Assembly: GCA_943370595.1 (NCBI GenBank)
Contig: CALRRO020000015.1
Coordinates: 1-64,000, forward strand
Length of the DNA: 64,000 bases
Direction: 5' to 3'
DNA from: Piscinibacter sp943370595
GTDB taxonomy: Bacteria > Pseudomonadota > Gammaproteobacteria > Burkholderiales > Burkholderiaceae_C
Shown here: positions 16,519 through 26,107 of the stretch, in pieces
Numbering within the stretch: the first letter of the stretch is position 1
Layout: each line of letters begins with the position of its first letter
Made by a program: the position numbers and the translations under genes
The notes under the pieces: model-generated
Databases searched by the model: none
What the model was told of the DNA's origin: nothing
The model's input: only the letters and a program-made list of their open reading frames with translations

Positions 16519-19059
16519 ATGCAATCCGTTCACGACGCAGCGACGCCGGCTCGAGCCTCCAAGAGCTGGCCGCAGCGACTGTTCGGCCGGTGGTGGCGGC
16601 GCCAGTCGCCGGCCCGCCAGGACCGCTACGCCACCCTCGGGCCGCTGGTGTCGGTGCTGCTGTTCCTCGCGGCGATCATCTCGGCGTTCTGGTACTTGCG
16701 CAACGAGGAATTGGAGCGTGAGCAGGCCTCGGTGAAGCGCGACACCGAGATCGCCCAGCAGCAGATCCGCCTGCGCCTGATCGAGAACCAGGAACAGCTG
16801 GTGCGCATCGCCCGCGAGATCGGCACGCGCGCCATCGACCAGGAGGACTTCCTCGGCCAGGCCGCCTCGTTCACCCGCGAGCGGCCCGAGATCACCGCAC
16901 TGGTGTGGATCGGTCCCAACCGAACGCGCCGGGCGAGCTACTCGGCGACGACCTTCATCGCCGAGACCGGAGCCGAACCGGCCAACAGCGCCCGCCCGCC
17001 CGAGCCCGAGGCGGCCTACGACGCGGCACGCGAATTGCGTCAGCCGGTGTACTCGCGCCCCTTCACCGACCGGCATGGCGTCGCGGTGTTCCAGGTCCAT
17101 GTGCCGCTGATCGACCGCGCGGCGTTCGCCGGCTCGTTGGTGGCGGAGTACTCGGTGGAAAGCCTGGTGCGCTACTTCGTGCCGGCCGAGGTCTCGAACC
17201 GCCACGCCATCGCGCTGCTCGACGCCAGCGACCGCACGTTGGCCAGCACCGTGACCTCGATGCCCGGTGCCAATGCCCGGCGCGCGCAGATCGTGCACGA
17301 CGTGCCGGTGGCGCCGGCCGGCAACGGCCTGTTCCTGCGCGGCCAGGGCTACCGCACCTCGATCGGCCTGATCTCCAACACGCTGTTCTGGATGGTCGCC
17401 GCGCTGTCGGTGCTGACCGTGTGGATGCTGCTGGGCACCTGGCGCCACATGCGCCGGCGCCTGCAGATGCAGAGTGCACTGGTCACCGAGACCAACTTCC
17501 GCCGCGCGATGGAGAACTCCATGCTGACCGGCATGCGCGCGATGGACATGGACGGCCGCATCACCTACGTGAACCCGGCCTTCTGCGCGATGACCGGCTT
17601 CCTGGAGTCGGAACTGATCGGCCGCCGCCCGCCCTTCCCGTACTGGCCGCCGGACCGCTTCGAGGAGAACAACCGCCTGCTGCAGCAGGAGCTGCAGGGC
17701 CGCAGCCCGGCCGGCGGCATCGAGGTCAAGGTGATGCGAAAGGACGGCTCGCTGTTCGACTCGCGCATGTACGTCTCGCCGCTGATCGACCCGCGCGGGC
17801 AGCAGACCGGCTGGATGACCTCGATGACCAACATCACCGAGGCCAAGCGCATCCGCGACCAGCTGTCGGCCTCGCACGAGCGCTTCACGACGGTGCTGGA
17901 AGGGCTGGACGCGGCGGTGTCGGTGCTGTCGGTGCAGCAGTCCGAACTGCTGTTCGCCAACCGCTCCTACCGCCTCTGGTTCGGCGCCGATGCGCGCGGC
18001 CATGCGCTGCTGGCCGGCAGCGAGCCGTCGCCGTTCGAGAACAGCGAGTTCGGCGACACCATCGAGTCGCTCGGCGGGCTGCCCACCACTGAACTCACCG
18101 AAGCGGGCTCCGACTCGCGCGAAGTCTTCATCGAGCCGCTGCGCAAGTGGTTCGACGTGCGCACGCGCTACCTGCAGTGGACCGACGGGCGCCTGGCGCA
18201 GATGCTGATCGCCACCGACATCAGCGCGCGCCGCAATGCCGAAAGCCTGGCGGCCAACCAGGCCGAGAAGGCGCAAGTCACCAGCCGCCTGGTGACCATG
18301 GGCGAGATGGCCTCGTCGGTGGCCCACGAGCTGAACCAGCCGCTGACCGCGATCACCAACTACTGCAACGGCATGGTGAGCCGGGTGCGCAACGACCAGA
18401 TCGGCAAGGACGACCTGATCGCCGCGCTGGAGAAGACCGCGCGCCAGGCGCAGCGCGCCGGCCAGATCATCCACCGCATCCGCGCCTTCGTGAAACGCAG
18501 CGAGCCGCAGCGCCAGCCGGCGCAGGCGCGCGACATCGTCGAGGATGCGATCGAGCTCGCCGGCATCGAGCTGCGCCGCCGCAACGTGGCGATCTCGACC
18601 TATGTCGCGCAGCGCCTGCCCACGCTGATGGTCGACCCGATCCTGATCGAGCAGGTGGTGCTCAACCTGGTGAAGAACGCCGCCGAGGCGATCGACAACG
18701 CCAACCTGCCGCCCAAGCGCCGCAACATCGAACTGCGCGTGGTGCCGCGCCACACCCCCGAAGAAGGGGGCGTGATCGAGTTCACGGTCACCGACATGGG
18801 CCCCGGCCTGAAGGACGAGGTGATCGCCCGCATGTACGAGGCATTCTTCTCGACCAAGACCGACGGCCTGGGCATCGGCCTGTCGCTGTGCCGCTCGATC
18901 ATCGAGAGCCACCGCGGCCGGATCAAGGCACAGAACCTCTACAATGGAGAGTCCGTCACGGGCTGCCGATTCTCGTTCACGCTGCCGGTCGATATCACCC
19001 GCAGCGACGCCGATTCGACGAGCAAGACCGCGACCACCCACTCCACCGCCGTCTCATGA
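16519..19059 (+). CDS. Membrane-bound PAS sensor histidine kinase
   Basis: An 846-residue histidine kinase. Transmembrane helix 1 is at about 42-62, followed by a roughly 230-residue extracytoplasmic sensor region and transmembrane helix 2 at about 285-305. Two PAS domains follow (one with GRITYVNPAFCAMTGF). The dimerisation box is SSVAHELNQPLTAITNY, and the ATPase domain has NLVKNAAEA, DMGPGL and GLGIGLSLC. FixL/DctB/TodS-like kinases share this H-box. The stop overlaps the start of the response-regulator gene (ATGA), so the two are translationally coupled. The stimulus is unknown; divergence from aceE suggests a link to carbon or redox state, which is inference. Confidence 0.9.
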   Translation: MQSVHDAATPARASKSWPQRLFGRWWRRQSPARQDRYATLGPLVSVLLFLAAIISAFWYLRNEELEREQASVKRDTEIAQQQIRLRLIENQEQLVRIAREIGTRAIDQEDFLGQAASFTRERPEITALVWIGPNRTRRASYSATTFIAETGAEPANSARPPEPEAAYDAARELRQPVYSRPFTDRHGVAVFQVHVPLIDRAAFAGSLVAEYSVESLVRYFVPAEVSNRHAIALLDASDRTLASTVTSMPGANARRAQIVHDVPVAPAGNGLFLRGQGYRTSIGLISNTLFWMVAALSVLTVWMLLGTWRHMRRRLQMQSALVTETNFRRAMENSMLTGMRAMDMDGRITYVNPAFCAMTGFLESELIGRRPPFPYWPPDRFEENNRLLQQELQGRSPAGGIEVKVMRKDGSLFDSRMYVSPLIDPRGQQTGWMTSMTNITEAKRIRDQLSASHERFTTVLEGLDAAVSVLSVQQSELLFANRSYRLWFGADARGHALLAGSEPSPFENSEFGDTIESLGGLPTTELTEAGSDSREVFIEPLRKWFDVRTRYLQWTDGRLAQMLIATDISARRNAESLAANQAEKAQVTSRLVTMGEMASSVAHELNQPLTAITNYCNGMVSRVRNDQIGKDDLIAALEKTARQAQRAGQIIHRIRAFVKRSEPQRQPAQARDIVEDAIELAGIELRRRNVAISTYVAQRLPTLMVDPILIEQVVLNLVKNAAEAIDNANLPPKRRNIELRVVPRHTPEEGGVIEFTVTDMGPGLKDEVIARMYEAFFSTKTDGLGIGLSLCRSIIESHRGRIKAQNLYNGESVTGCRFSFTLPVDITRSDADSTSKTATTHSTAVS

Positions 19060-19679
19060 GCCTGATCCCCAAGAAAGGCACCGTCTACGTCGTCGATGAC
19101 GACGAGGCCGTGCGCGACTCGCTGCAGTGGCTGCTCGAGGGCAAGGACTACCGCGTCAAGTGCTTCGACTCGGCCGAATCCTTCCTGTCGCGCTTCGACC
19201 CGCGCGAGGTGGCCTGCCTGATCGCCGACATCCGCATGGACGGCATGAGCGGCCTCGAACTGCAGGACCGCCTGATGGAGCGCAAGAGCCCGCTGCCCAT
19301 CGTCTTCATCACCGGCCATGGCGATGTGCCGATGGCGGTCACGACGATGAAGAAGGGCGCGATGGACTTCATCGAGAAGCCCTTCAAGGAAGAAGAACTG
19401 CTCGGCCTGGTGGAGCGCATGCTCGACAGCGCGCGCGCCGCCTTCAGCCAGCACCAGGAGGCGGCCAGCCGCGACGCGCTGCTGTCGCGCCTGACGACCC
19501 GTGAAGCGCAGGTACTCGAGCGCATCGTCGCGGGCCGGCTGAACAAGCAGATCGCCGACGACCTGGGCATCAGCATCAAGACGGTGGAGGCGCACCGCGC
19601 CAACATCATGGAGAAGCTCAACGCCAACACCGTGGCCGACCTGCTGAAGATCGCACTCGGCGCCCAGGCCAAGACCTGA
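19056..19679 (+). CDS. FixJ-type response regulator (receiver plus LuxR HTH)
   Basis: A 207-residue regulator: receiver domain at about 8-125 with acidic pocket D14-D16, phospho-acceptor D58 (LIADIRMDG) and lysine in FIEKPF, then a GerE/LuxR-type helix-turn-helix (LTTREAQVLERI, ISIKTVEAHRANIMEKL). It overlaps the kinase gene by 4 bp and is surely its partner. It is followed by an intrinsic terminator. FixJ-family proteins activate transcription when phosphorylated; the target genes here are unknown. Confidence 0.93.
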   Translation: MSLIPKKGTVYVVDDDEAVRDSLQWLLEGKDYRVKCFDSAESFLSRFDPREVACLIADIRMDGMSGLELQDRLMERKSPLPIVFITGHGDVPMAVTTMKKGAMDFIEKPFKEEELLGLVERMLDSARAAFSQHQEAASRDALLSRLTTREAQVLERIVAGRLNKQIADDLGISIKTVEAHRANIMEKLNANTVADLLKIALGAQAKT

Positions 19680-19698
19680 CCGTTCACCCCACCCTCCG

Positions 19699-19727
19699 AG
19701 GCCGCTGCGAAGCGGCCTTTGTTCTTT
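19699..19727 (+). terminator. Intrinsic terminator after the two-component genes
   Basis: A perfect 8-bp stem (AGGCCGCT / AGCGGCCT, loop GCGA) is followed by a T-rich tract (TTGTTCTTT), ending 13 bp before folD. Confidence 0.88.
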
Positions 19728-19740
19728 CAAGGACCGATTC

Positions 19741-20604
19741 ATGAGCGCCCAGCTGATCGACGGCAACGCCCTGGCCAAGAAGACCCGCGCCGAGGTGGCG
19801 CAACGCGTGGCGGCGCTGGCCGCACAGGGCCACCGCCCTGGCCTCGCGGTGATCCTGGTCGGCCACAACCCGGCCTCGCAGGTGTACGTGAAGCACAAGG
19901 TGGCCGACTGCGAGAGCGTGGGCATGCACTCGGTGCTCGACCGCCACCCCGACACGCTGCCCGAGACCGAACTGCTGGCACGCATTCGCGCGCTCAACGC
20001 CGACCCCAGCATCCACGGCATCCTGGTGCAACTGCCACTGCCGGCGCACATCGACGCCAACAAGGTCATCGAGACCATCTCGCCGGCGAAGGACGTCGAC
20101 GGCTTCCACGTCGCCAGCGCCGGCGCGCTGATGATCGGCCGCCCCGGCTTCAAGGCCTGCACGCCCTACGGCTGCATGAAGATGCTCGAGTCGATCGGCT
20201 GTGACCCGAAGGGCAAGCATGCGGTGGTCATCGGCCGCAGCAACATCGTCGGCAAGCCGATGGCGATGATGCTGCTGCAGGCGAGTGCCACGGTGACCGT
20301 GTGCCACAGCGCCACGCCCGACCTGGCCCACCAGACGCGGCAGGCCGACATCGTGGTCGCCGCGGTCGGCAAGCGCAACGTCCTGACCGCCGACATGGTC
20401 AAGCCGGGTGCGGTGATCATCGACGTCGGCATGAACCGCGACGACCACGGCAAGCTCTGCGGCGATGTCGACTTCGCCGGTGTGTCGGCCGTCGCCGGCG
20501 CGATCACGCCGGTGCCCGGTGGCGTCGGCCCGATGACGCGGGCCATGCTGCTGGTCAACACGATCGAGGCCGCCGAACACGCCCTCGCCACGCCCAACGC
20601 CTGA
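19741..20604 (+). CDS. folD: Bifunctional methylenetetrahydrofolate dehydrogenase / cyclohydrolase
   Basis: A 287-residue cytosolic enzyme interconverting 5,10-methylene- and 10-formyl-tetrahydrofolate with NADP. Family signatures visible are VYVKHKVADCESVGM (catalytic lysine region), SPAKDVDGFH, the Rossmann turn VIGRSNIVGKPMA and the C-terminal PVPGGVGPMTRAML. AAGGA lies 8 bp before the ATG. It follows an intrinsic terminator, so it should have its own promoter, and is followed 18 bp later by prlC. Confidence 0.97.
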   Translation: MSAQLIDGNALAKKTRAEVAQRVAALAAQGHRPGLAVILVGHNPASQVYVKHKVADCESVGMHSVLDRHPDTLPETELLARIRALNADPSIHGILVQLPLPAHIDANKVIETISPAKDVDGFHVASAGALMIGRPGFKACTPYGCMKMLESIGCDPKGKHAVVIGRSNIVGKPMAMMLLQASATVTVCHSATPDLAHQTRQADIVVAAVGKRNVLTADMVKPGAVIIDVGMNRDDHGKLCGDVDFAGVSAVAGAITPVPGGVGPMTRAMLLVNTIEAAEHALATPNA

Positions 20605-20622
20605 GACTGCGCTGCACCGACG

Positions 20623-22698
20623 ATGAATCACAACCCGCTGCTGCAACTCGACGCCCTGCCCGCCTACGAGGCGATCCGCCCGGAACATGTGGGCCCCGCG
20701 GTGGACGTGCTGCTGGCCGAGGCGAACGCCGCGCTGGAGCGGGCGGTGAGCGACGCGGTGCCGGCCGACTACGACGCGCTCAGCGCGGTGCTCGATGTCG
20801 CCACCGAGCGGCTGTCGCGCGCCTGGGGCGTGGTGCGCCACCTCAATGCCGTGATGGACACGCCGGCGCTGCGCGCCGTCTACACCGAGAACCTGCTGCG
20901 CATCACCGAGTTCCACACCCGCATGGGCGCCGACGAGCGCCTGTTCGCCAAGTACAAGGCGGTGCTCACCGCACCGGCGGCGGCCACCTTGAGCCCGGCC
21001 CGGCGCCAGGCGCTGGCCCATGCGGTGCGCGACTTCGTGCTCTCCGGCGCCGAGCTGCAGGGCGAGGCGAAGCAGCGCTTCGCGCAGATCCAGGAGCGCC
21101 AGGCCGAGCTGTCACGGCAGTTCTCCGAGCATGTGCTCGACGCCACCGACGGCTTCGCCCACTACGCCAGCGAGGCCGAGCTCGACGGCGTGCCCGACGA
21201 CGTGATCCAGGCGGCCCGGGCGGCGGCGCAGGCCGAAGGCCGTGACGGCTGCAAGCTGACGCTGCACTTCCCGAGCTACTTCCCGGTGATGCAGTACGGC
21301 CGCAATCGCCAGTTGCGCGAGACGCTCTACACCGCCTACGTGACCCGCGCCAGCGAGTTCGGCCCGGCCGAGCGCGACAACGGCCCGCTGATGCGCGAGC
21401 TGCTCGCGCTGCGCCAGGAAGAGGCGCAGCTGCTCGGCAAGGCGAGTTATGCCGACGTCTCGCTGGTGCCGAAGATGGCCGAATCGCCGCAGCAGGTGAT
21501 CGGTTTCCTGCGCGACCTCGCGAAGCGCGCCCGCCCCGGCGCCGAGCGCGACCTCGCCGAACTGCGTGCCTTCGCGCGCGACCAGCTGGGCCTGGCGGAG
21601 CTGCAGGCCTGGGACATCCCCTTCGCCAGCGAGCGCCTGAAGGAGCAGCGCTATGCCTTCAGCGACCAGGAGGTCAAGCCGTACTTCGTTCAGGAGCGCG
21701 TGCTCGACGGCCTGTTCCGCATCGTCGAGACACTGTTCGACGTGCGCATCCGCGCCGACGAGGCGCCCGTCTGGCACCCGAGCGTGCGCTTCTTCCGCAT
21801 CGAGCGGCCGGCGGCCTCGGGCGATGCGCCGGCGCGGCTGCTCGGCCAGTTCTACCTCGACCCGCACGCCCGCCCGGGCAAGCGGCCCGGCGCCTGGATG
21901 GACGGCACACGTTCGCGCTGGGCCCGCCCCGGCGGCACGCTGCAGACGCCGGTGGCGCACCTGGTGTGCAACTTCGCGCCGCCGGTCGACGGCCGCCCGG
22001 CGCTGCTGACGCATGGCGACGTCGAGACCCTGTTCCACGAGTTCGGCCACGGCCTGCACCACCTGCTGACGCAGGTCGACGAGCTGGGCGTGTCGGGCAT
22101 CTCCGGCGTCGAGTGGGACGCCGTCGAGCTGCCCAGCCAGTTCATGGAGAACCTGTGCTGGGAGTGGGAGGTGCTGCAGCGCCTGTCCGGCCACGTCGAC
22201 AGCGGCGAGCCGCTGCCGCGCGCGCTGTTCGATCGCATGCTGGCGGCGAAGAACTTCCACAGCGGGCTGCAGATGCTGCGCCAGGTCGAGTTCTCGCTGA
22301 TCGACATGCGGCTGCATGCCGAGCCGGGCAGCGAGCGGGACATCGGTGCGCTGTCCGACGCCGTGCGCGCCGAGGTGGCGATCGTGCCGACGCCGGCCTT
22401 CAACCGATTCCTGCACGGCTTCTCGCACATCTTCGCCGGCGGCTACGCAGCGGGCTACTACAGCTACAAGTGGGCCGAAGTGCTGTCGGCCGACGCCTGG
22501 AGTGCTTTCGAGGAAGCCGCCCAGCGCGGCAGCGTGCTCGATGCGACGACCGGCCGGCGCTACCGCGAGAGCGTGCTCGAGGCCGGCGGCAGCCGCAGCG
22601 CGATGGACAGTTTCAAGTCGTTTCGAGGTCGCGCGCCGCGCATCGACGCGCTGCTGCGCCATCAGGGCCTGGACGACGGCGCACCGGCTGCAGTGTGA
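20623..22698 (+). CDS. prlC: Oligopeptidase A (M3 family zinc metallopeptidase)
   Basis: A 691-residue cytosolic thimet-type peptidase, the usual family length, that degrades oligopeptides and cleaved signal peptides. The zinc motif is ETLFHEFGHGLHH with the downstream third ligand in SGVEWDAVELPSQFMEN. The C-terminal GYAAGYYSYKWAEVLSADAW is typical. It is 18 bp after folD and may be co-transcribed. Confidence 0.95.
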   Translation: MNHNPLLQLDALPAYEAIRPEHVGPAVDVLLAEANAALERAVSDAVPADYDALSAVLDVATERLSRAWGVVRHLNAVMDTPALRAVYTENLLRITEFHTRMGADERLFAKYKAVLTAPAAATLSPARRQALAHAVRDFVLSGAELQGEAKQRFAQIQERQAELSRQFSEHVLDATDGFAHYASEAELDGVPDDVIQAARAAAQAEGRDGCKLTLHFPSYFPVMQYGRNRQLRETLYTAYVTRASEFGPAERDNGPLMRELLALRQEEAQLLGKASYADVSLVPKMAESPQQVIGFLRDLAKRARPGAERDLAELRAFARDQLGLAELQAWDIPFASERLKEQRYAFSDQEVKPYFVQERVLDGLFRIVETLFDVRIRADEAPVWHPSVRFFRIERPAASGDAPARLLGQFYLDPHARPGKRPGAWMDGTRSRWARPGGTLQTPVAHLVCNFAPPVDGRPALLTHGDVETLFHEFGHGLHHLLTQVDELGVSGISGVEWDAVELPSQFMENLCWEWEVLQRLSGHVDSGEPLPRALFDRMLAAKNFHSGLQMLRQVEFSLIDMRLHAEPGSERDIGALSDAVRAEVAIVPTPAFNRFLHGFSHIFAGGYAAGYYSYKWAEVLSADAWSAFEEAAQRGSVLDATTGRRYRESVLEAGGSRSAMDSFKSFRGRAPRIDALLRHQGLDDGAPAAV

Positions 22699-22783
22699 GC
22701 AAATGCCCACGCGCGCGCTTGTGCGTGGCACCTGCGTGGGTACCATTGCCTTCGCGCCGACCCTTCGTGCGCCGGAGCCCGAC

Positions 22784-23425
22784 ATGAACCCGACCCCTTT
22801 CCCGTCCGCACGCCGCCGCCTGACCCGAGCCGCTTTTGCCGCGGCCTGCCTGCTGGCCGCCACGCCGAGCTTCGCGCTGTACAAGGTGGTCGGGCCGGAC
22901 GGCAAGATCACCTACACCGACCGGCCGCCCACCACGGCGGAAGGCCGCGTCAGCCCGCTGAACGGCCGTGCGGCCGGCAGCGCCGATTCCGCACCGGCGC
23001 TGCCCGCCGAGCTGCGCGAAGCGGCCAGCCGCTACCCCGTCACCCTCTACACGCTGGCCAGCGGCTGCGAGCCCTGCGAGGCGGCGCGCGCGCTGCTGCG
23101 CCAGCGTGGCGTCCCGTACGCGGAGCGCCAGGTGGTCACGCCCGAAGACAGCGACGCCTTCGTCAAGTTGACCGGCGGCCGTGATGCGCCGGTGCTGGCG
23201 ATCGGCGCACAGCAGCTCAAGGGCCTGACACCCGACACTTGGAACAGCTACCTCGATTCGGCCGGCTACCCGAAGGCGTCGAAGCTGCCGCCCGGCTACG
23301 CCTTCGCCTCGCCCCAGCCGCTGACCGAGCGGCGTGAGGCCGCACCGGCGACGGGCCGTGCGGCCCCAGCTCCCGCCGCTGCACCGGCCGAGGCCACGCC
23401 GGCCCCCGGCACGATCCGGTTCTGA
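22784..23425 (+). CDS. Exported DUF4124/glutaredoxin-fold protein
   Basis: A 213-residue protein: signal peptide (ends ATPSFA), a DUF4124-type segment (LYKVVGPDGKITYTDRPP) and a glutaredoxin-like domain with a CEPC redox motif (SGCEPCEAARALLRQRGVPY). The Pro/Ala-rich tail may span the envelope. A GGAG site lies upstream of this ATG. It probably acts in periplasmic thiol chemistry; the substrate is unknown. The stop abuts the convergent MFS gene without any gap. Confidence 0.82.
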   Translation: MNPTPFPSARRRLTRAAFAAACLLAATPSFALYKVVGPDGKITYTDRPPTTAEGRVSPLNGRAAGSADSAPALPAELREAASRYPVTLYTLASGCEPCEAARALLRQRGVPYAERQVVTPEDSDAFVKLTGGRDAPVLAIGAQQLKGLTPDTWNSYLDSAGYPKASKLPPGYAFASPQPLTERREAAPATGRAAPAPAAAPAEATPAPGTIRF

Positions 23426-24604
23426 TCAGGCCCGGACCGCCGGCGCGACGATGCGCCGCGCCGGCAGGCTGCCGGCGCCCACCGCCAGCCCCATCAGCCA
23501 GAACAGCGCCGAGGCGCCCACCGCCGCGCCGAGCAGGCCGAACAGCAGCGGCATCAGTGCGCTGGAGAAGTTGATCGCCATCGAGCGCAGTGCGATGGCC
23601 TCGCCATGCCGCTCGGCCGGCGTGATCTGGTGCAGCGTGGTCATGATCATCGGCTGCACCGCGCCCAGCGACAGGCCCAGCGCCGCAGCGAGCACGCCCA
23701 TCCACCCGGCCGCCGTGGCGAACGGGTAGAGCGCGAACACGCCGGCCGTCCACAGCATGCAGCCGGCCAGCACCTGGCCTTCACGCAGGTGCTGGGCGAT
23801 CAGCGGAATGGCCAGCCGCACCGCCGCCACCGACAGGGCGAACACACCCAGCACCAGGCCGATGGCCGAGGCCGAGAAGCCGCGCTCGTGGCCCAGCACC
23901 GGCACCAGGAAGGCATGCACGTCCCAGCTCGACGAGATCAGCCAGTTGACGGCCAGCAGCCGGCGCAGCCCCGGCGTGCGCAGCAGGTCCCAGGCACGCA
24001 GCGCGCTCGCATCGGCGGCGCGATGCCGTGGCAGTTCCTTGGGCACGTGCCGCGCCGACACCAGCGCCACCAGCGGAAGCAGCAGCAAGGCGGCGTAGGC
24101 GGCGCGGAAGCCCCCGAGGTCGATCAGCGCCCCGGCCAGCACCGGGCCGACCACGTTGGCCAGCGCCGGCGCGAGGCCCAGCCAGCTGAACACCCGCTTG
24201 AGCGAGGTCGCATCGCTGGCGTGGCGCCCGGCGGTGCGCTGGATCGCGATCAGCCCGACGTTGGCACCGGCTCCAACGAGCATCGCCGCGACGCACATCG
24301 CCGGGAAGGTCCATTGCGGCACGCAGGTGACGGCCAGAGCGACGATGCCACCGAGCACGGTCAACAGCACGGCGATGCGCATCGGGTGGTGGTAGCCGCG
24401 ACGGTCGGCCAGCCGACCGGCCGGCAGCGCGATCAGGATGGGCGCGGCCGCGAACAGCCCCATCAGCAGCCCCACCACCCAGGCGGCGTGGCCCTCGCGC
24501 AGCGCCTGCAGCGGCGCGGCCATGCGCACGCCGGTCATGCACGAGTGCAGGCAGATCTGTCCGACGATCAGCGCGACGAGCACGCGGCCCAGTCCGGCAT
24601 TCAC
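23426..24604 (-). CDS. MFS transporter
   Basis: A protein of about 392 residues with roughly 12 hydrophobic helices and the MFS loop motif GRLADRRGYHHPMR between helices 2 and 3. The GTG at 24604 lies 1 bp after the rmuC stop (TGA-C-GTG); an ATG at 24637 is in frame but would overlap rmuC by 32 bp, so the start is uncertain. Close coupling to rmuC suggests shared transcription. The substrate is unknown. Confidence 0.82.
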   Translation of the reverse strand: MNAGLGRVLVALIVGQICLHSCMTGVRMAAPLQALREGHAAWVVGLLMGLFAAAPILIALPAGRLADRRGYHHPMRIAVLLTVLGGIVALAVTCVPQWTFPAMCVAAMLVGAGANVGLIAIQRTAGRHASDATSLKRVFSWLGLAPALANVVGPVLAGALIDLGGFRAAYAALLLLPLVALVSARHVPKELPRHRAADASALRAWDLLRTPGLRRLLAVNWLISSSWDVHAFLVPVLGHERGFSASAIGLVLGVFALSVAAVRLAIPLIAQHLREGQVLAGCMLWTAGVFALYPFATAAGWMGVLAAALGLSLGAVQPMIMTTLHQITPAERHGEAIALRSMAINFSSALMPLLFGLLGAAVGASALFWLMGLAVGAGSLPARRIVAPAVRA

Positions 24605-24605
24605 G

Positions 24606-26000
24606 TCAGGACGCGTCCTCGTCGTCGTTGGCGGCATCCAGCCCGGGCAGCAGCGCCTGGGTGCGCGGCTCGCTCAGCCCTTCGACCGACTTGAGCCGCC
24701 GCGCCATCACGTTGGTGCGGGTCTGTGCCGCGTCGATGGTGTCCGACGCTTCCTTCAGCTTCTTCTGCGTCTTGGCCAGCACGTCGCCGAACTTGCCGAA
24801 CTCGGTCTTCACGGCCCCGAGCACTTCCCAGACCTCGGCGCTGCGCTTCTCCAGCGCCAGCGTGCGAAAGCCCATCTGCAGGCTGTTCAGCGTGGCCAGC
24901 AGCGTGGTCGGGCCGGTCAGCATCACGCGGTACTCGCGCTGCAGCGACTCGGTCAAGCCGGGCCGGCGCAGCGCCTCGGCATACAGGCCCTCGGTCGGCA
25001 CGAACAGGATGGCGAACTCGGTGGTGTGCGGCGGTGCGACGTACTTGTCGCGGATCGTCTTCGCCTCCAGGCGCAGGCGCTGCTCGATGGCGCGGCCGGC
25101 GATCTCGGCGCCCGGCGCATCGGCGCGCTCCTGCGCGTCGAGCAGGCGCTCGTAGTCTTCGCGTGGGAACTTGGCGTCGATCGGCAGCCACAGCGGCACG
25201 CCGTCGGCGCGCTGGCCCGGCAGCTTGATCGCGAACTCGACGCGCTCGCGGCTGCCCGGCACCGTCTCGACGTTGGTCGCGTACTGCTCGGGCGTGAACA
25301 CCTGCTCGAGCAGGCCGGCGAGTTGCACCTCGCCGAACACGCCTCGCGTCTTCACGTTGGTCAGCACGCGGTTGAGCGAACCGACGTCCTTGGCCAGGCC
25401 CTGCATCTCGCCCAGGCCCTTGTGCACCTGCTCGAGCCGGTCGGCCACCTGCTTGAAGCTCTCGCCCAGGCGCTGCTCGAGCGTCGCGTGAAGCTTCTCG
25501 TCGACCGTGGCGCGCATCTGGTCGAGCTTCTTCTCGTTGTCGGCCTGGATCGCCTGCAGCCGCTGCTCGACGGTCGTGCGCACCGTGCCGATCTGCTCGC
25601 CGAAGCCGTCGCCGAAGCGCTTGAGCGCCGCGTCCTGCGATTCGCGCGCCGCCTGCGACTGCTGCGCCAGCGCGGTCGTCGCCTGCTGCAGCGACTGGCC
25701 GACCATCTGCTGCATCGTCGCCAGCTGGGTGCGGAAGGAGTCGATCTGCTCGTTCTGGGTGCGCGCCACGTCGCCCTGCTGGGCCAGCAGCGTCTGCTGG
25801 AACAGCGCCAGCGCCTGGCTCAGTTCCTGCCGCGTGCCGCGGGCGCTGTCCTGCACCTCGCTGCGCACTTCGCGGCCGATGCGGTCCTGCGCCTCGCGCC
25901 ATGCACGCTGTGTTTCCTCTCCCTCTCCCTTGCGCAGCAGCAGCACGACCAGCAGCACGAGGTTCAGCGCCACCAGCGCCGCAACGGTCCATTCGAGCAT
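24606..26000 (-). CDS. rmuC: RmuC-domain DNA recombination protein
   Basis: A 464-residue protein with an N-terminal membrane helix (LEWTVAALVALNLVLLVVLLL), a long Gln/Ala/Glu-rich coiled coil (about 30-190) and a C-terminal RmuC nuclease-like domain (RGVFGEVQLAGLLEQV, IDAKFPREDYERLL, PTEGLYAEALRRP). RmuC limits recombination between inverted repeats; its enzymology is poorly defined. The start at 26000 is the ATG right before the membrane helix; the longer open frame upstream has no membrane-protein character. Confidence 0.9.
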   Translation of the reverse strand: MLEWTVAALVALNLVLLVVLLLRKGEGEETQRAWREAQDRIGREVRSEVQDSARGTRQELSQALALFQQTLLAQQGDVARTQNEQIDSFRTQLATMQQMVGQSLQQATTALAQQSQAARESQDAALKRFGDGFGEQIGTVRTTVEQRLQAIQADNEKKLDQMRATVDEKLHATLEQRLGESFKQVADRLEQVHKGLGEMQGLAKDVGSLNRVLTNVKTRGVFGEVQLAGLLEQVFTPEQYATNVETVPGSRERVEFAIKLPGQRADGVPLWLPIDAKFPREDYERLLDAQERADAPGAEIAGRAIEQRLRLEAKTIRDKYVAPPHTTEFAILFVPTEGLYAEALRRPGLTESLQREYRVMLTGPTTLLATLNSLQMGFRTLALEKRSAEVWEVLGAVKTEFGKFGDVLAKTQKKLKEASDTIDAAQTRTNVMARRLKSVEGLSEPRTQALLPGLDAANDDEDAS

Positions 26001-26107
26001 GGCCGGATTGTGACAGCGCAGGCTCGTGGAGCGCCTGCAGAGTCGGGCGCAAAGGAGTATCGTCCGCGCCCGGAATGGACCCCACCCACTCGATGGAAGC
26101 ACACACG

